Source: Ideonella_A sp031398385
GTDB taxonomy: Bacteria; Pseudomonadota; Gammaproteobacteria; Burkholderiales; Burkholderiaceae_C
Assembly (NCBI GenBank): GCA_031398385.1
Contig: JANNNE010000325.1
Span: forward strand, 1 to 23,538
Length of the DNA: 23,538 bases
Direction: 5' to 3'
The first letter of the stretch is position 1, and each line of letters begins with the position of its first letter. Shown one piece after another: positions 1 to 7,508 of this stretch. The position numbers were made by a program, and so were the translations under genes. The notes under the pieces are model-generated. The model saw only the letters and a program-made list of their open reading frames with translations, was not told the origin of the DNA and did no database searches.

Positions 1-1132
1 CATGATCGGCCTGGCGGCGGTGTTCATCGGCGTGGCGGCGGTGGCCGAGCCGTATGCGTTCGGCATCGTTCCCAAGGGCTCGCCGATTCCGACCGGCAAC
101 CGGCTCGAGCTGTTTCTCGGCGCGGCAATCGGTGCCATCACCTTCAGCGGTTCAGTGATCGCGTTCGGCAAGCTGAGCGGCAAATACAAGTTCCGGCTGT
201 TCCAGGGCGCACCGGTGCAATTTGCCGGTCAGCACAAACTCAACCTGGTGCTCGGGCTGGCGATGGTCGCACTCGGCCTGGTCTTCACCTTCACCGAAAG
301 CTGGCCGGCCTTCTTCGCGATGCTGGCGTTGGCCTTCGTGATGGGCGTGCTGATCATCATCCCGATCGGCGGCGCCGACATGCCGGTGGTGGTGTCGATG
401 TTGAACAGCTATTCGGGCTGGGCCGCCGCGGGCATCGGCTTCAGCCTGAACAACGCGATGCTGATCGTCGCCGGATCGCTGGTCGGCAGCTCGGGCGCGA
501 TCCTGAGCTACATCATGTGCAAGGCGATGAACCGCTCGTTCTTCAACGTGATCCTGGGCGGCTTCGGCGGCGAGGCGGCCACTGCCGGTGGCGTGAAGGC
601 CGAGGCGCGGCCCGTCAAGAGCGGCAGCGCCGACGACGCCGCCTTCGTGCTCGGCAATGCCGAGAAGGTGGTGATCGTTCCGGGTTACGGCCTGGCCGTG
701 GCCCGCGCCCAGCATGCGGTGAAGGAGCTGGCGCACAAGCTGACCGAGAAGGGCATCACCGTCAAATATGCGATCCACCCGGTGGCCGGGCGCATGCCGG
801 GTCACATGAACGTGTTGCTCGCCGAAGCCGAGGTACCCTACGACCAGGTGTTCGAGATGGAGGATATCAACGGCGAGTTCGGCCAGGCCGATGTCGCGAT
901 CATCCTTGGTGCCAACGACGTGGTGAACCCCGCCGCCCACACCAAGGGCAGCCCGATCTACGGCATGCCGATCCTCGAGGCCTACAAGGCCAAGACCGTG
1001 ATCGTCAACAAGCGTTCGATGGCGTCTGGTTACGCTGGCCTGGACAACGAGCTGTTCTACATGGACAAGACCATGATGGTGTTCGGTGATGCGAAGAAGG
1101 TCGTCGAGGACATGGTGAAGGCGATCGAATGA
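1..1132 (+). CDS. pntB: NAD(P)+ transhydrogenase, beta subunit (5' end missing)
   Basis: Beta subunit of the proton-translocating transhydrogenase, an inner-membrane enzyme that uses the proton gradient to drive hydride transfer from NADH to NADP+. The C-terminal 376 residues are present. The frame is open at the left edge and the family is about 460 residues long, so roughly 85 are missing; the ATG at base 2 matches an internal Met before the conserved GLAAV segment and is not the start. Visible residues 1-180 are hydrophobic membrane domain with GGADMPVVVSMLNSYSGW near 123-140. After a short linker, the NADP(H)-binding domain starts near 215 with GYGLAVARAQ (228-237), then HPVAGRMPGHMN, GANDVVNPAA and KRSMASGYAG, all family hallmarks. 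pntA is expected just upstream. The 239 bp to fadD hold no clear terminator. Confidence 0.96.
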   Translation, partial: MIGLAAVFIGVAAVAEPYAFGIVPKGSPIPTGNRLELFLGAAIGAITFSGSVIAFGKLSGKYKFRLFQGAPVQFAGQHKLNLVLGLAMVALGLVFTFTESWPAFFAMLALAFVMGVLIIIPIGGADMPVVVSMLNSYSGWAAAGIGFSLNNAMLIVAGSLVGSSGAILSYIMCKAMNRSFFNVILGGFGGEAATAGGVKAEARPVKSGSADDAAFVLGNAEKVVIVPGYGLAVARAQHAVKELAHKLTEKGITVKYAIHPVAGRMPGHMNVLLAEAEVPYDQVFEMEDINGEFGQADVAIILGANDVVNPAAHTKGSPIYGMPILEAYKAKTVIVNKRSMASGYAGLDNELFYMDKTMMVFGDAKKVVEDMVKAIE

Positions 1133-1371
1133 CGCTGGACCGTCTGCACCTTTTCATCGGAAGCGGCGGCGCCGGATAGGAACTGCCATTTCCTTCAGCG
1201 TGCCGGCCGTCGTGCGCGCGGGAGGAGGGTGGCGTCGTCGACCGGCGCATCGGCCTGGGTGCCTGATTGCGATTCGAGCTGCCGGTCCGTCGGTGTCCTT
1301 GCTCGCTATCGGTTCCCCCAATGGTTGCTGCCTTGCCTTCGGTCAGAATCGGCGCAGGAGGCAAGACAACA

Positions 1372-3051
1372 ATGGAAAAGTCCTGGTTGAAGCATTACCC
1401 GGCAGGGGTTCCGGCAGAAATCGATGTCGGGCAATATGCGTCGTTGACGGCGCTGGTCGAGGAGAGCTTCCAGAAGCACCGTGACCTCACGGCCTACAAG
1501 TTCATGGGCAAGGCGTTCAGCTTTCGCCAGATCGACGAAGCGTCGCGCTCGATGGCGGCGTACCTGCAGGGTCAGGGCCTGGTCAAGGGTGATCGGGTCG
1601 CGTTGATGATGCCCAACGTGCCGCAGTATCCGGTGGCGATGGCGGCCGTGCTGCGTGCCGGCTTCGTGGTGGTCAATGTCAATCCGCTCTATACGCCGCG
1701 CGAACTCGAACATCAGCTGAAGGATTCCGGTGCCAAGCTGATCATCATCCTGGAGAACTTCGCCTCGGTGCTGCAGAAGGTGATCGCGGCGGTGCCGACC
1801 AAGAAGGTCGTGTTGTGTTCGATGGGCGACATGCTCGGTTTCCCGAAGGGCATGATCGTCAACTATGTGGTGCGCAAGGTGAAGAAGATGGTTCCGGCAT
1901 TCGATCTGCCGGACGCCGTGCGCTTCGGCGACGCGATTTCGCGCGGCGCCGGCATGACCTACTCGGCACCCGTGCTGGGCCACGACGACATCGCGGTGCT
2001 TCAATATACCGGCGGCACCACCGGCGTCAGCAAGGGTGCGGTGCTGCTGCACCGCAACCTGATCGCCAACGTGCTGCAAAGCGAAGCCTGGTATCAGCCC
2101 GCACTGCGCAAGATTCCCGCCGGCGAGCAGATCGTGACGATCTGCGCGCTGCCGATCTATCACATCTTCGGCTTCACCGCGAACATCATGCTCGGCATGC
2201 GGATGGGCGGCTGCAACATCCTGATTGCCAATCCGCGCGATCTGCCGGCGGTGTTCAAGGATCTGGCGAAGGAACGGTTTCACAGCTTCCCGGCGGTCAA
2301 CACCTTGTTCCAGGGGATGGTCAATCATCCCGAATTCGGCAGCGTCGACTGGAGTCACCTGAAGATTTCGGTCGGCGGCGGGATGGCGGTGCTGAGTGCC
2401 ACCGCCAAGGCCTGGCTGGAAAAGACCGGCTGCCCCATCGTCGAAGGTTACGGATTGTCGGAAACCTCGCCGTCGGCCACCTGCAATCCGGTCGACAGCA
2501 GCGCCTACAGCGGCAACATCGGCTTGCCGATGCCCAGCACCGAACTGAAACTGCTCGACGACGACGGCAACGAGGTGCCGCTCGGCACCCCGGGCGAAAT
2601 CGCGATTCGCGGGCCGCAGGTGATGGCCGGCTATTGGCAGCGCCCGGACGAAACCGCGAAGTCCATGACCGACGATGGCTTCTTCCGCACCGGCGATATC
2701 GGCACGGTCGACGAACGCGGCTATTTCAAGATCGTCGATCGCAAGAAGGACATGATCCTGGTCAGCGGTTTCAATGTCTATCCGAACGAGGTCGAGGAGG
2801 TGGTGAGCCAGATGCCGGGCGTGCTGGAGTGCGCGGCGGTCGGTGTGCCCGATGCCAAGGCCGGCGAGGCCGTCAAGCTGGTCATCGTCAAGCGTGATGC
2901 GGCCCTGACCGAAGCCGAGGTCAAGTCCTACTGCGAAACCAACCTCACCGGTTACAAGCGGCCGAAGATCGTCGAATTCCGTACCGAGCTGCCGAAAACG
3001 CCAGTGGGCAAGATCCTGCGCCGCGAGTTGCGGGACAAGGCCGCGGCCTGA
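1372..3051 (+). CDS. fadD: Long-chain fatty acid--CoA ligase
   Basis: Acyl-CoA synthetase of the AMP-forming (ANL) superfamily. It activates a free fatty acid to acyl-AMP and then acyl-CoA for beta-oxidation or lipid synthesis, and is probably peripheral to the inner membrane. The protein is 559 aa, normal for FadD. The N-terminus (MEKSWLKHYPAGVP) is typical of the family. The ATP-binding P-loop YTGGTTGVSKG is at 212-222, the second signature GYGLSET at 359-365, the hinge/fatty-acid signature region RKKDMILVSGFNVYPNE near 457-473, and the C-terminal catalytic lysine in PVGKILRREL at about K547. The ATG at 1372 is chosen because AGGAGG lies at 1356-1361, 10 nt upstream; an in-frame TTG at 1267 would add 35 residues unlike the family. 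Substrate chain length cannot be read from sequence. It stands alone between pntB and a strong palindrome. Confidence 0.95.
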   Translation: MEKSWLKHYPAGVPAEIDVGQYASLTALVEESFQKHRDLTAYKFMGKAFSFRQIDEASRSMAAYLQGQGLVKGDRVALMMPNVPQYPVAMAAVLRAGFVVVNVNPLYTPRELEHQLKDSGAKLIIILENFASVLQKVIAAVPTKKVVLCSMGDMLGFPKGMIVNYVVRKVKKMVPAFDLPDAVRFGDAISRGAGMTYSAPVLGHDDIAVLQYTGGTTGVSKGAVLLHRNLIANVLQSEAWYQPALRKIPAGEQIVTICALPIYHIFGFTANIMLGMRMGGCNILIANPRDLPAVFKDLAKERFHSFPAVNTLFQGMVNHPEFGSVDWSHLKISVGGGMAVLSATAKAWLEKTGCPIVEGYGLSETSPSATCNPVDSSAYSGNIGLPMPSTELKLLDDDGNEVPLGTPGEIAIRGPQVMAGYWQRPDETAKSMTDDGFFRTGDIGTVDERGYFKIVDRKKDMILVSGFNVYPNEVEEVVSQMPGVLECAAVGVPDAKAGEAVKLVIVKRDAALTEAEVKSYCETNLTGYKRPKIVEFRTELPKTPVGKILRRELRDKAAA

Positions 3052-3101
3052 GCCTTTCCGGTCCGTGATCGACCCGCCGGGCATCTGCGCGGTGCGGTGC
3101 T

Positions 3102-3123
3102 GCGCCGCCGGATCCGGCGGCGC
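3102..3123. terminator. 22-bp perfect palindrome after fadD
   Basis: A perfect 22-base inverted repeat that can fold as a 9-bp GC stem with a GATC loop, 50 bases after the fadD stop. No T-run follows, so it is not a textbook intrinsic terminator. It ends four bases before the promoter-like element upstream of rsmE. Termination of fadD is the simplest reading; an operator for rsmE is possible. Confidence 0.45.
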
Positions 3124-3126
3124 CGT

Positions 3127-3141
3127 CACAATCGGCGCTTC
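3127..3141 (+). promoter_or_regulatory. Promoter-like element upstream of rsmE (copy 1)
   Basis: CACAATCGGCGCTTC, identical over 15 bases to 3945-3959. CACAAT (3127-3132) could be a sigma-70 -10 hexamer ending 24 nt before the rsmE ATG, giving a short leader. No good -35 hexamer is visible 16-18 nt upstream, where the palindrome at 3102-3123 sits. Confidence 0.4.
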
Positions 3142-3156
3142 GATTCGATCACGCCC

Positions 3157-3924
3157 ATGCCGTCCCGTTTTTTTGTTCCGCTCGAGTTGCGCGCCGATGC
3201 TGTTTTTTCGCTGCCACCGGCTGCGGCCCGGCATGTCCAGGTGCTGCGAATGCAGCCGGGCGACGCACTGAATCTGTTCGATGGTTCGGGCGGGGAATGG
3301 ACGGCACGCATCGTGCGAATCGGACGCAGCGAGGTCGAGGTCGCCACGACTGCCGCCGTGCAAGCGCTGGCGGAACCGGGCTGTGCGGTGACCTTGGCGA
3401 TCGGCATGCCGACCAACGAGCGCATGGATTGGCTGGTCGAGAAGGCGACCGAACTCGGCGTGACCGCGCTGCAGCCCCTGATCTGCGAACGCTCGGTGCT
3501 GCGCGTGCAGGGTGATCGCGCCGCGAAGAAGACGGCCCACTGGCAGGCGATCGCGGTGGCTGCGTGTGAACAAAGCGGCCGGGCGACGGTGCCTGTCGTC
3601 GCGGCGGTGCAGACGCTGCCGATGTGGCTGAGCAGCTTGCCAGCGTCCCCACCAGGTATCGATGCGGCCCCGGGCGATGATTGGCGCGGTGTTCTCAGCC
3701 TCGATGATGCGCACCCGATCGGCCGCCTGCTGCCGGGTCAGCCGCTGCCGCGGCGAGTCAGCTTTCTCAGCGGGCCGGAGGGCGGTCTGTCTGCCGCGGA
3801 AGAACAGGCGGCGCTGGCAACGGGTTTTGTTCCGGTCAGCCTCGGCGGCCGTACCTTGCGGGCCGATACCGCACCGCTGGCGGCGATGAGCTGGGTCGGG
3901 CTGACCGACGCAACTGCGCGCTGA
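3157..3924 (+). CDS. rsmE: 16S rRNA (uracil1498-N3)-methyltransferase
   Basis: Cytoplasmic SPOUT-class methyltransferase that methylates N3 of U1498 in 16S rRNA using S-adenosylmethionine. At 255 aa it is close to the usual length (about 243 in E. coli). The N-terminal MPSRFFVP opens the PUA-like RNA-binding domain (to about residue 75). The SPOUT domain follows with MPTNERMDWLVEKATELGV, then LICERSV. The C-terminal trefoil knot that binds SAM is clear: FLSGPEGGLSAAE, then VSLGGRTLRADTAPLAAM, where many relatives have LGPRILRTETA. The ATG at 3157 fits the family N-terminus; the in-frame GTG at 3097 would add 20 Arg-rich residues read through the palindrome and promoter element. No strong ribosome-binding site precedes it. 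Confidence 0.94.
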   Translation: MPSRFFVPLELRADAVFSLPPAAARHVQVLRMQPGDALNLFDGSGGEWTARIVRIGRSEVEVATTAAVQALAEPGCAVTLAIGMPTNERMDWLVEKATELGVTALQPLICERSVLRVQGDRAAKKTAHWQAIAVAACEQSGRATVPVVAAVQTLPMWLSSLPASPPGIDAAPGDDWRGVLSLDDAHPIGRLLPGQPLPRRVSFLSGPEGGLSAAEEQAALATGFVPVSLGGRTLRADTAPLAAMSWVGLTDATAR

Positions 3925-3925
3925 A

Positions 3926-3945
3926 GCCGGATCCGACCATCCGGC
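3926..3945. terminator. Hairpin between rsmE and the YidB-family gene
   Basis: GCCGGAT, six bases, ATCCGGC: a 7-bp stem overlapping the end of rsmE's flank (the stop ends at 3924). No T-run follows. The last base is the first base of the second CACAATCGGCGCTTC copy, so hairpin and promoter-like element are abutted, much as upstream of rsmE. Confidence 0.4.
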
Positions 3946-3959
3946 ACAATCGGCGCTTC
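3945..3959 (+). promoter_or_regulatory. Promoter-like element upstream of the YidB-family gene (copy 2)
   Basis: Second exact copy of CACAATCGGCGCTTC. Candidate -10 CACAAT at 3945-3950 ends 25 nt before the ATG at 3976, almost the same spacing as copy 1. TGAAGC at 3922-3927 lies 17 nt upstream but is a poor -35 match. Confidence 0.4.
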
Positions 3960-3975
3960 AACTTCGGGAGCTGAC

Positions 3976-4401
3976 ATGGGACTCTTCGATTCAGTGGCGG
4001 GCGCGCTGGGAGGCGATCAGGGTGCGGGTGGTGGCGGCATGGGCAAGGCGGCGCTGATCGGCCTGGTGTTGCAGATGCTCAGCCGCAATGGCTCCGCGGG
4101 TGGCGGCTTCGGTGAGCTGATCCAGAAGCTGCAGGCCGGCGGACTGGGTGATGTGGTCGGATCATGGATCTCGACCGGCCCCAATCAGTCGGTTTCGCCG
4201 AATCAGATGCAGGACGCGCTCGGCCCCGACCTGATCAGCCAGATTGCGGCGCAGCTCGGCATTTCGCCACAAGCGGCCAGCACCCAGCTGGCCGAGTCAT
4301 TGCCCGAGGTGGTCGATCAGATGACGCCGAACGGCCAGTTGCCCGACGCGAGCAGCGGCGGATTTGGCGATATCGGATCGATTCTCGGTCGATTCGGCTG
4401 A
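3976..4401 (+). CDS. YidB-family (DUF937) protein
   Basis: A 141-aa protein of the YidB/DUF937 family, whose biochemical role is not established to my knowledge. It starts MGLFDSVAGALGG, as family members do. A Gly-rich stretch (residues 11-22) precedes a helical segment KAALIGLVLQMLSR. The conserved core follows: FGELIQKLQAGGLGDVVGSW, then GPNQSVSPNQMQDALG and ISQIAAQLGISPQAASTQLA, ending in a Gly-rich tail. No signal peptide or membrane anchor is convincing, so it is probably cytoplasmic. GGGAG at 3966-3970 is a plausible ribosome-binding site and fixes the ATG. It converges on the RlmL-type gene across 97 bp holding a hairpin. Confidence 0.88.
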   Translation: MGLFDSVAGALGGDQGAGGGGMGKAALIGLVLQMLSRNGSAGGGFGELIQKLQAGGLGDVVGSWISTGPNQSVSPNQMQDALGPDLISQIAAQLGISPQAASTQLAESLPEVVDQMTPNGQLPDASSGGFGDIGSILGRFG

Positions 4402-4477
4402 ATCGCGCCGCGGCGATCCGGGTCCGAGGCTCGGTGCCTGAGGCCAGTCCCTGACGCCTGACGACTCCTCGACGCTG

Positions 4478-4494
4478 CGGCCGTCTGACGGCCG
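4478..4494. terminator. Hairpin between convergent genes
   Basis: CGGCCGT, CTG, ACGGCCG: a perfect 7-bp GC-rich stem with a 3-base loop, five bases before the stop codon of the minus-strand methyltransferase and 76 bases after the plus-strand YidB-family stop. It is placed to act on both transcripts. Only a loose T-rich stretch (TTGTTT) follows on the plus strand. Confidence 0.5.
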
Positions 4495-4498
4495 GTGG

Positions 4499-5758
4499 TC
4501 AGTTGTTTGCTGTCGCCGGCTTGCGCATCGAGCCGGCCACCAGATCGAAGCGGTAAAGCCGGCATTCGATCGGGCCGTTCCACATTGGCACCCGGCGTGC
4601 TTCCTTCAGCCGCATGGCTTTGGGCAAGGCCATGTCCGGGCTCAGGATGTGCGCAGTCCAGCCGGCCGGGTGACCGGTGTAGGCCTGCTTCCAGTGGCTG
4701 GCCAGGCGCGCATAGAAATCGTCCGGCAAGGAGCGGTTGTCCCCTTCGGTGGCCGAGGTCGCCCGGCCCGGTGCGGCCTTGCCGCCGACTTCGATGCGTT
4801 CGCCATAGGGCGGGTTCAGCATCAGGGTACCGGGCAGCGTCGGCGGCAGCGGGGGTGCCGGCCGCTCCAGCGCGTCGCCGCCGTTGAACACGATCGCTGC
4901 CTCGACACCAGCGCGCTGCGCATTGCGCCGTGCGAAGTCGACCATGCGAAACGAGACGTCGCTGGCGTGGATCGGTACCGCTGACGGATGAATCCGCGCC
5001 TGCGCGTGGCTTTTCAGTCGCTGCCATTCGGCGCGGCTGTCGGGATCGCTGAACGGCAACAGCCGCTCGAACGCAAACCGCCGTTTCAGGCCCGGTGCGA
5101 TGCCGCAGGCAATCTGGGCCGCCTCGATCGCAATCGTTCCGGAGCCACAACACGGGTCATGCAAACCGCCTCCCGCGTCGGGCGTGCCGCGCCAGCCGGC
5201 GGCAGCCAGCATCGCCGCAGCCAGCGTTTCCTTCAGCGGCGCATCACCCTTGTCTTCGCGCCAGCCGCGTTTGAACAGCGGCTCGCCGGAGGTGTCGACG
5301 TAGAGCGATGCACGCTCAGCGCCGAGATGCAGCAGCAGCGGCAGATCGGGGTGGCGGGTGTCGACGCTCGGCCGCTCGCCAGCGGCTTCACGCATCACGT
5401 CGCAGACTGCATCCTTGATCCGAAGGGCGACGAAATTCAAGCTGCGCAGGGGACTGCGTGTGGCGGTGGTGTCGACCCGCAAAGTGTGGGCTGGGGTGAT
5501 CCACTGGGTCCAGTCGACACTTCGGCCGAGTGCGTAGATCTCGTCCTCCGACCGATAAGGACCTTCTGCCACCTCGGCCAGCACCCGCTGTGCCAGCCGG
5601 CACTCGAGGTTCAGTTTCATCACCTCAAGTGGCCCGCCGTCGAGTCCGACCCCGCCCCGCACCGGTCGCAAGGCAGCGCCCGGCAGGATGCCTGCAAGCT
5701 CATCCGCCAGCCACTGCTCGACGCCGGCCGCACACGGCAGAAACAGTGGCAGCGTCAT
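4499..5758 (-). CDS. rlmL: THUMP-domain 23S rRNA guanine-N2 methyltransferase (RlmL type)
   Basis: SAM-dependent RNA methyltransferase resembling the N-terminal half of E. coli RlmKL, which makes m2G2445 in 23S rRNA. At 419 aa it lacks the RlmK half, as is common outside gamma-proteobacteria. The THUMP RNA-binding region spans about 45-155. The Rossmann methyltransferase domain has SAM motif I DPCCGSGTIAIEAA at 201-214 and the catalytic NPPYGER motif at 315-321, typical of N-methylation of a planar base nitrogen. The ATG at 5758 lies 43 nt downstream of the rpoN stop with GGAG about 12 nt before it, so it is probably the last gene of the lptA-lptB-rpoN transcript. Target position is inferred from family; a YcbY/Trm14-like specificity cannot be excluded. 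Confidence 0.88.
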   Translation of the reverse strand: MTLPLFLPCAAGVEQWLADELAGILPGAALRPVRGGVGLDGGPLEVMKLNLECRLAQRVLAEVAEGPYRSEDEIYALGRSVDWTQWITPAHTLRVDTTATRSPLRSLNFVALRIKDAVCDVMREAAGERPSVDTRHPDLPLLLHLGAERASLYVDTSGEPLFKRGWREDKGDAPLKETLAAAMLAAAGWRGTPDAGGGLHDPCCGSGTIAIEAAQIACGIAPGLKRRFAFERLLPFSDPDSRAEWQRLKSHAQARIHPSAVPIHASDVSFRMVDFARRNAQRAGVEAAIVFNGGDALERPAPPLPPTLPGTLMLNPPYGERIEVGGKAAPGRATSATEGDNRSLPDDFYARLASHWKQAYTGHPAGWTAHILSPDMALPKAMRLKEARRVPMWNGPIECRLYRFDLVAGSMRKPATANN

Positions 5759-5801
5759 CTCATGTCGCTCCGAGAGGTGTTCACGAAAGAGAGGAGCTCA
5801 T

Positions 5802-7343
5802 TCACATGCTCTTGCGTAAATTGGCCGGTGCGATCTTCAGCGCTTCGCGGTATTTCGCGACGGTGCGTCGAGCCACCTGGATGCCTTGCTCTTCCAGCAT
5901 GGTCGACAGCTGGCTGTCGGACAACGGTTTGCCCTGATCCTCGGCCGCGACGAACTGCTTGATCAGCGCCCGCACCGCGGTACTCGACGCGTTGCCGCCG
6001 ACATCGGTATTCAGCGAGGAGCCGAAAAAATACTTGAGCTCGAAGGTGCCGAACGGGGTCGTCATGTATTTGGCGGTCGTGACCCGCGAAATGGTCGACT
6101 CGTGCAGGCCCAGTTCGTCGGCGATCTCGCGCAGCACCAACGGTTTCATCGCGATTTCGCCGTGGCTGAAGAAGCCTTTCTGCCGTTCGACGATCGCCTG
6201 CGAGACCCGCTGGATCGTATCGAAGCGCTGCAGGATGTTCTTCATGAACCAGCGTGCCTCCTGCAGGCGCGCACTCAGGCCGGCGTGGTTGCCGTTGAGT
6301 GTGGTTCCGCGACCACCGCGCTGCTGCTTGATGGCCTGCGCATACAGGTCGTTGATGCGCAGCTTGGGCATCACATCCGGATTGAGCACCGCTTTCCAGC
6401 CGCGGCCGGCCTTTTGCACAATCACGTCGGGAATGATGATGTTGGCCTCGGCCCGGCTGAACGGGCGACCCGGTTTCGGTTCCAGCGTAACGATCAGGGC
6501 CTGGGCTTCGCGCAGAAGCCCGTCGTCGGCGCCGGTCGCCGCAATCAGGCGTTTCAGGTCGCGCCGGGCCAGCAACTCCAGGTGGTATTTGCAGACGATG
6601 ACGGCGATGGCCTGGGCCTCGCAGCGTGGGCGTGTGCGCAATTGCAGACACAGGCATTCGGACAGATCGCGAGCGCCGACGCCGATCGGCTCCATGCCCT
6701 GCAACCATTTCAGCGCGCAGCTCAGCCGATCGAGAAGTTCGTCGCGAGCGTTGCCTTCCTCCTCGACCAGTCCGGCTGCAATCTCTTCCAGCGAATCGGC
6801 CAGGTAGCCGTCGTCGGTCAGCGATTCGATCAGGACATGGACCGCAGCCGCGTCCTCGGGCGACAGGCGCATGCCGAGCAGTTGCTGGCGCAGGTGTTCG
6901 GCCAGCGTGATGCCTTCCTGGTCGCGCTCGCGGGGCTCGAAATCGTCGTTGTCGCTGCCGCTGCCGCTTGCGCCCAGGCTTGGTGTCTCGCGGATGCCAT
7001 CGAAATCGTCTCGTTCGGTGCCGTTTTCCCAGTCTTCTCGTTCGGTGGCGCCGAATTCCGCACTGTCGACCGCCGGCACGTCGTCGCTCGCATCGTGGGT
7101 CGTATCGGCGGCGCGTTCGGTTTCCCGCTCGCCGGCCCGCTCCGACGCGCTGAGCCGCTCGGTCAATGGCTCGATCCGATCGCCGCTGTCTTCCTCGGGC
7201 TCCAGAAACGGGTTCTGCTCGAGCATCTGCTCGACTTCCTGGTGCAACTCCAGCGTCGACAACTGCAACAGGCGGATCGATTGCTGCAACTGCGGCGTCA
7301 GCGCCAGATGTTGCGACAGCCGGACCTGCAAGGACGGTTTCAC
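5802..7343 (-). CDS. rpoN: RNA polymerase sigma-54 factor
   Basis: Sigma-54, which directs core RNA polymerase to -24/-12 promoters that need AAA+ activators, typically for nitrogen, carbon or motility genes. The protein is 513 aa, normal length. Region I (1-50) is the Q/L-rich activator-interacting segment (LSQHLALTPQLQQSIRLLQL). Region II (about 50-150) is acidic and Ser-rich. The core-binding region follows, then the HTH segment with LHESTISRVTTAKYM. The RpoN box ARRTVAKYRE at 491-500 contacts the -24 element. The start is GTG at 7343, supported by the family N-terminus MKPSLQVRLSQ; GGGGGCGG just upstream may serve as ribosome-binding site. It lies 165 nt after lptB, unusually far for this gene pair, and no hpf follows it. 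Confidence 0.97.
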   Translation of the reverse strand: MKPSLQVRLSQHLALTPQLQQSIRLLQLSTLELHQEVEQMLEQNPFLEPEEDSGDRIEPLTERLSASERAGERETERAADTTHDASDDVPAVDSAEFGATEREDWENGTERDDFDGIRETPSLGASGSGSDNDDFEPRERDQEGITLAEHLRQQLLGMRLSPEDAAAVHVLIESLTDDGYLADSLEEIAAGLVEEEGNARDELLDRLSCALKWLQGMEPIGVGARDLSECLCLQLRTRPRCEAQAIAVIVCKYHLELLARRDLKRLIAATGADDGLLREAQALIVTLEPKPGRPFSRAEANIIIPDVIVQKAGRGWKAVLNPDVMPKLRINDLYAQAIKQQRGGRGTTLNGNHAGLSARLQEARWFMKNILQRFDTIQRVSQAIVERQKGFFSHGEIAMKPLVLREIADELGLHESTISRVTTAKYMTTPFGTFELKYFFGSSLNTDVGGNASSTAVRALIKQFVAAEDQGKPLSDSQLSTMLEEQGIQVARRTVAKYREALKIAPANLRKSM

Positions 7344-7508
7344 GCCGCCCCCGTCATGGCAGGCGCACCGACGAACGGTGGGTTCGCGAAGGAGGCGGGG
7401 CTAACCGGCCTGCGGCCGTCCCGGTGAAGCGACGCGCCACGTCGGGCGCCGCCGAGTCGATGGATCGCGTCCCCCGGGCGCAGTATCGAAGCGACTGGGC
7501 GGCCCAAA

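Noticed and set aside
1267..1371. TTG start extending fadD by 35 residues
   Set aside because: AGGAGG at 1356-1361 precedes the ATG at 1372 and the family N-terminus begins there.
1306..3714. 802-codon open frame on the minus strand
   Set aside because: It lies antisense to fadD and rsmE, is rich in His, Arg and Gln as expected from reversed GC-rich codons, and has no recognisable domain.
5886..7427. 513-codon plus-strand frame opposite rpoN
   Set aside because: Mirror of the rpoN codons; rpoN has all family motifs and this frame has none.
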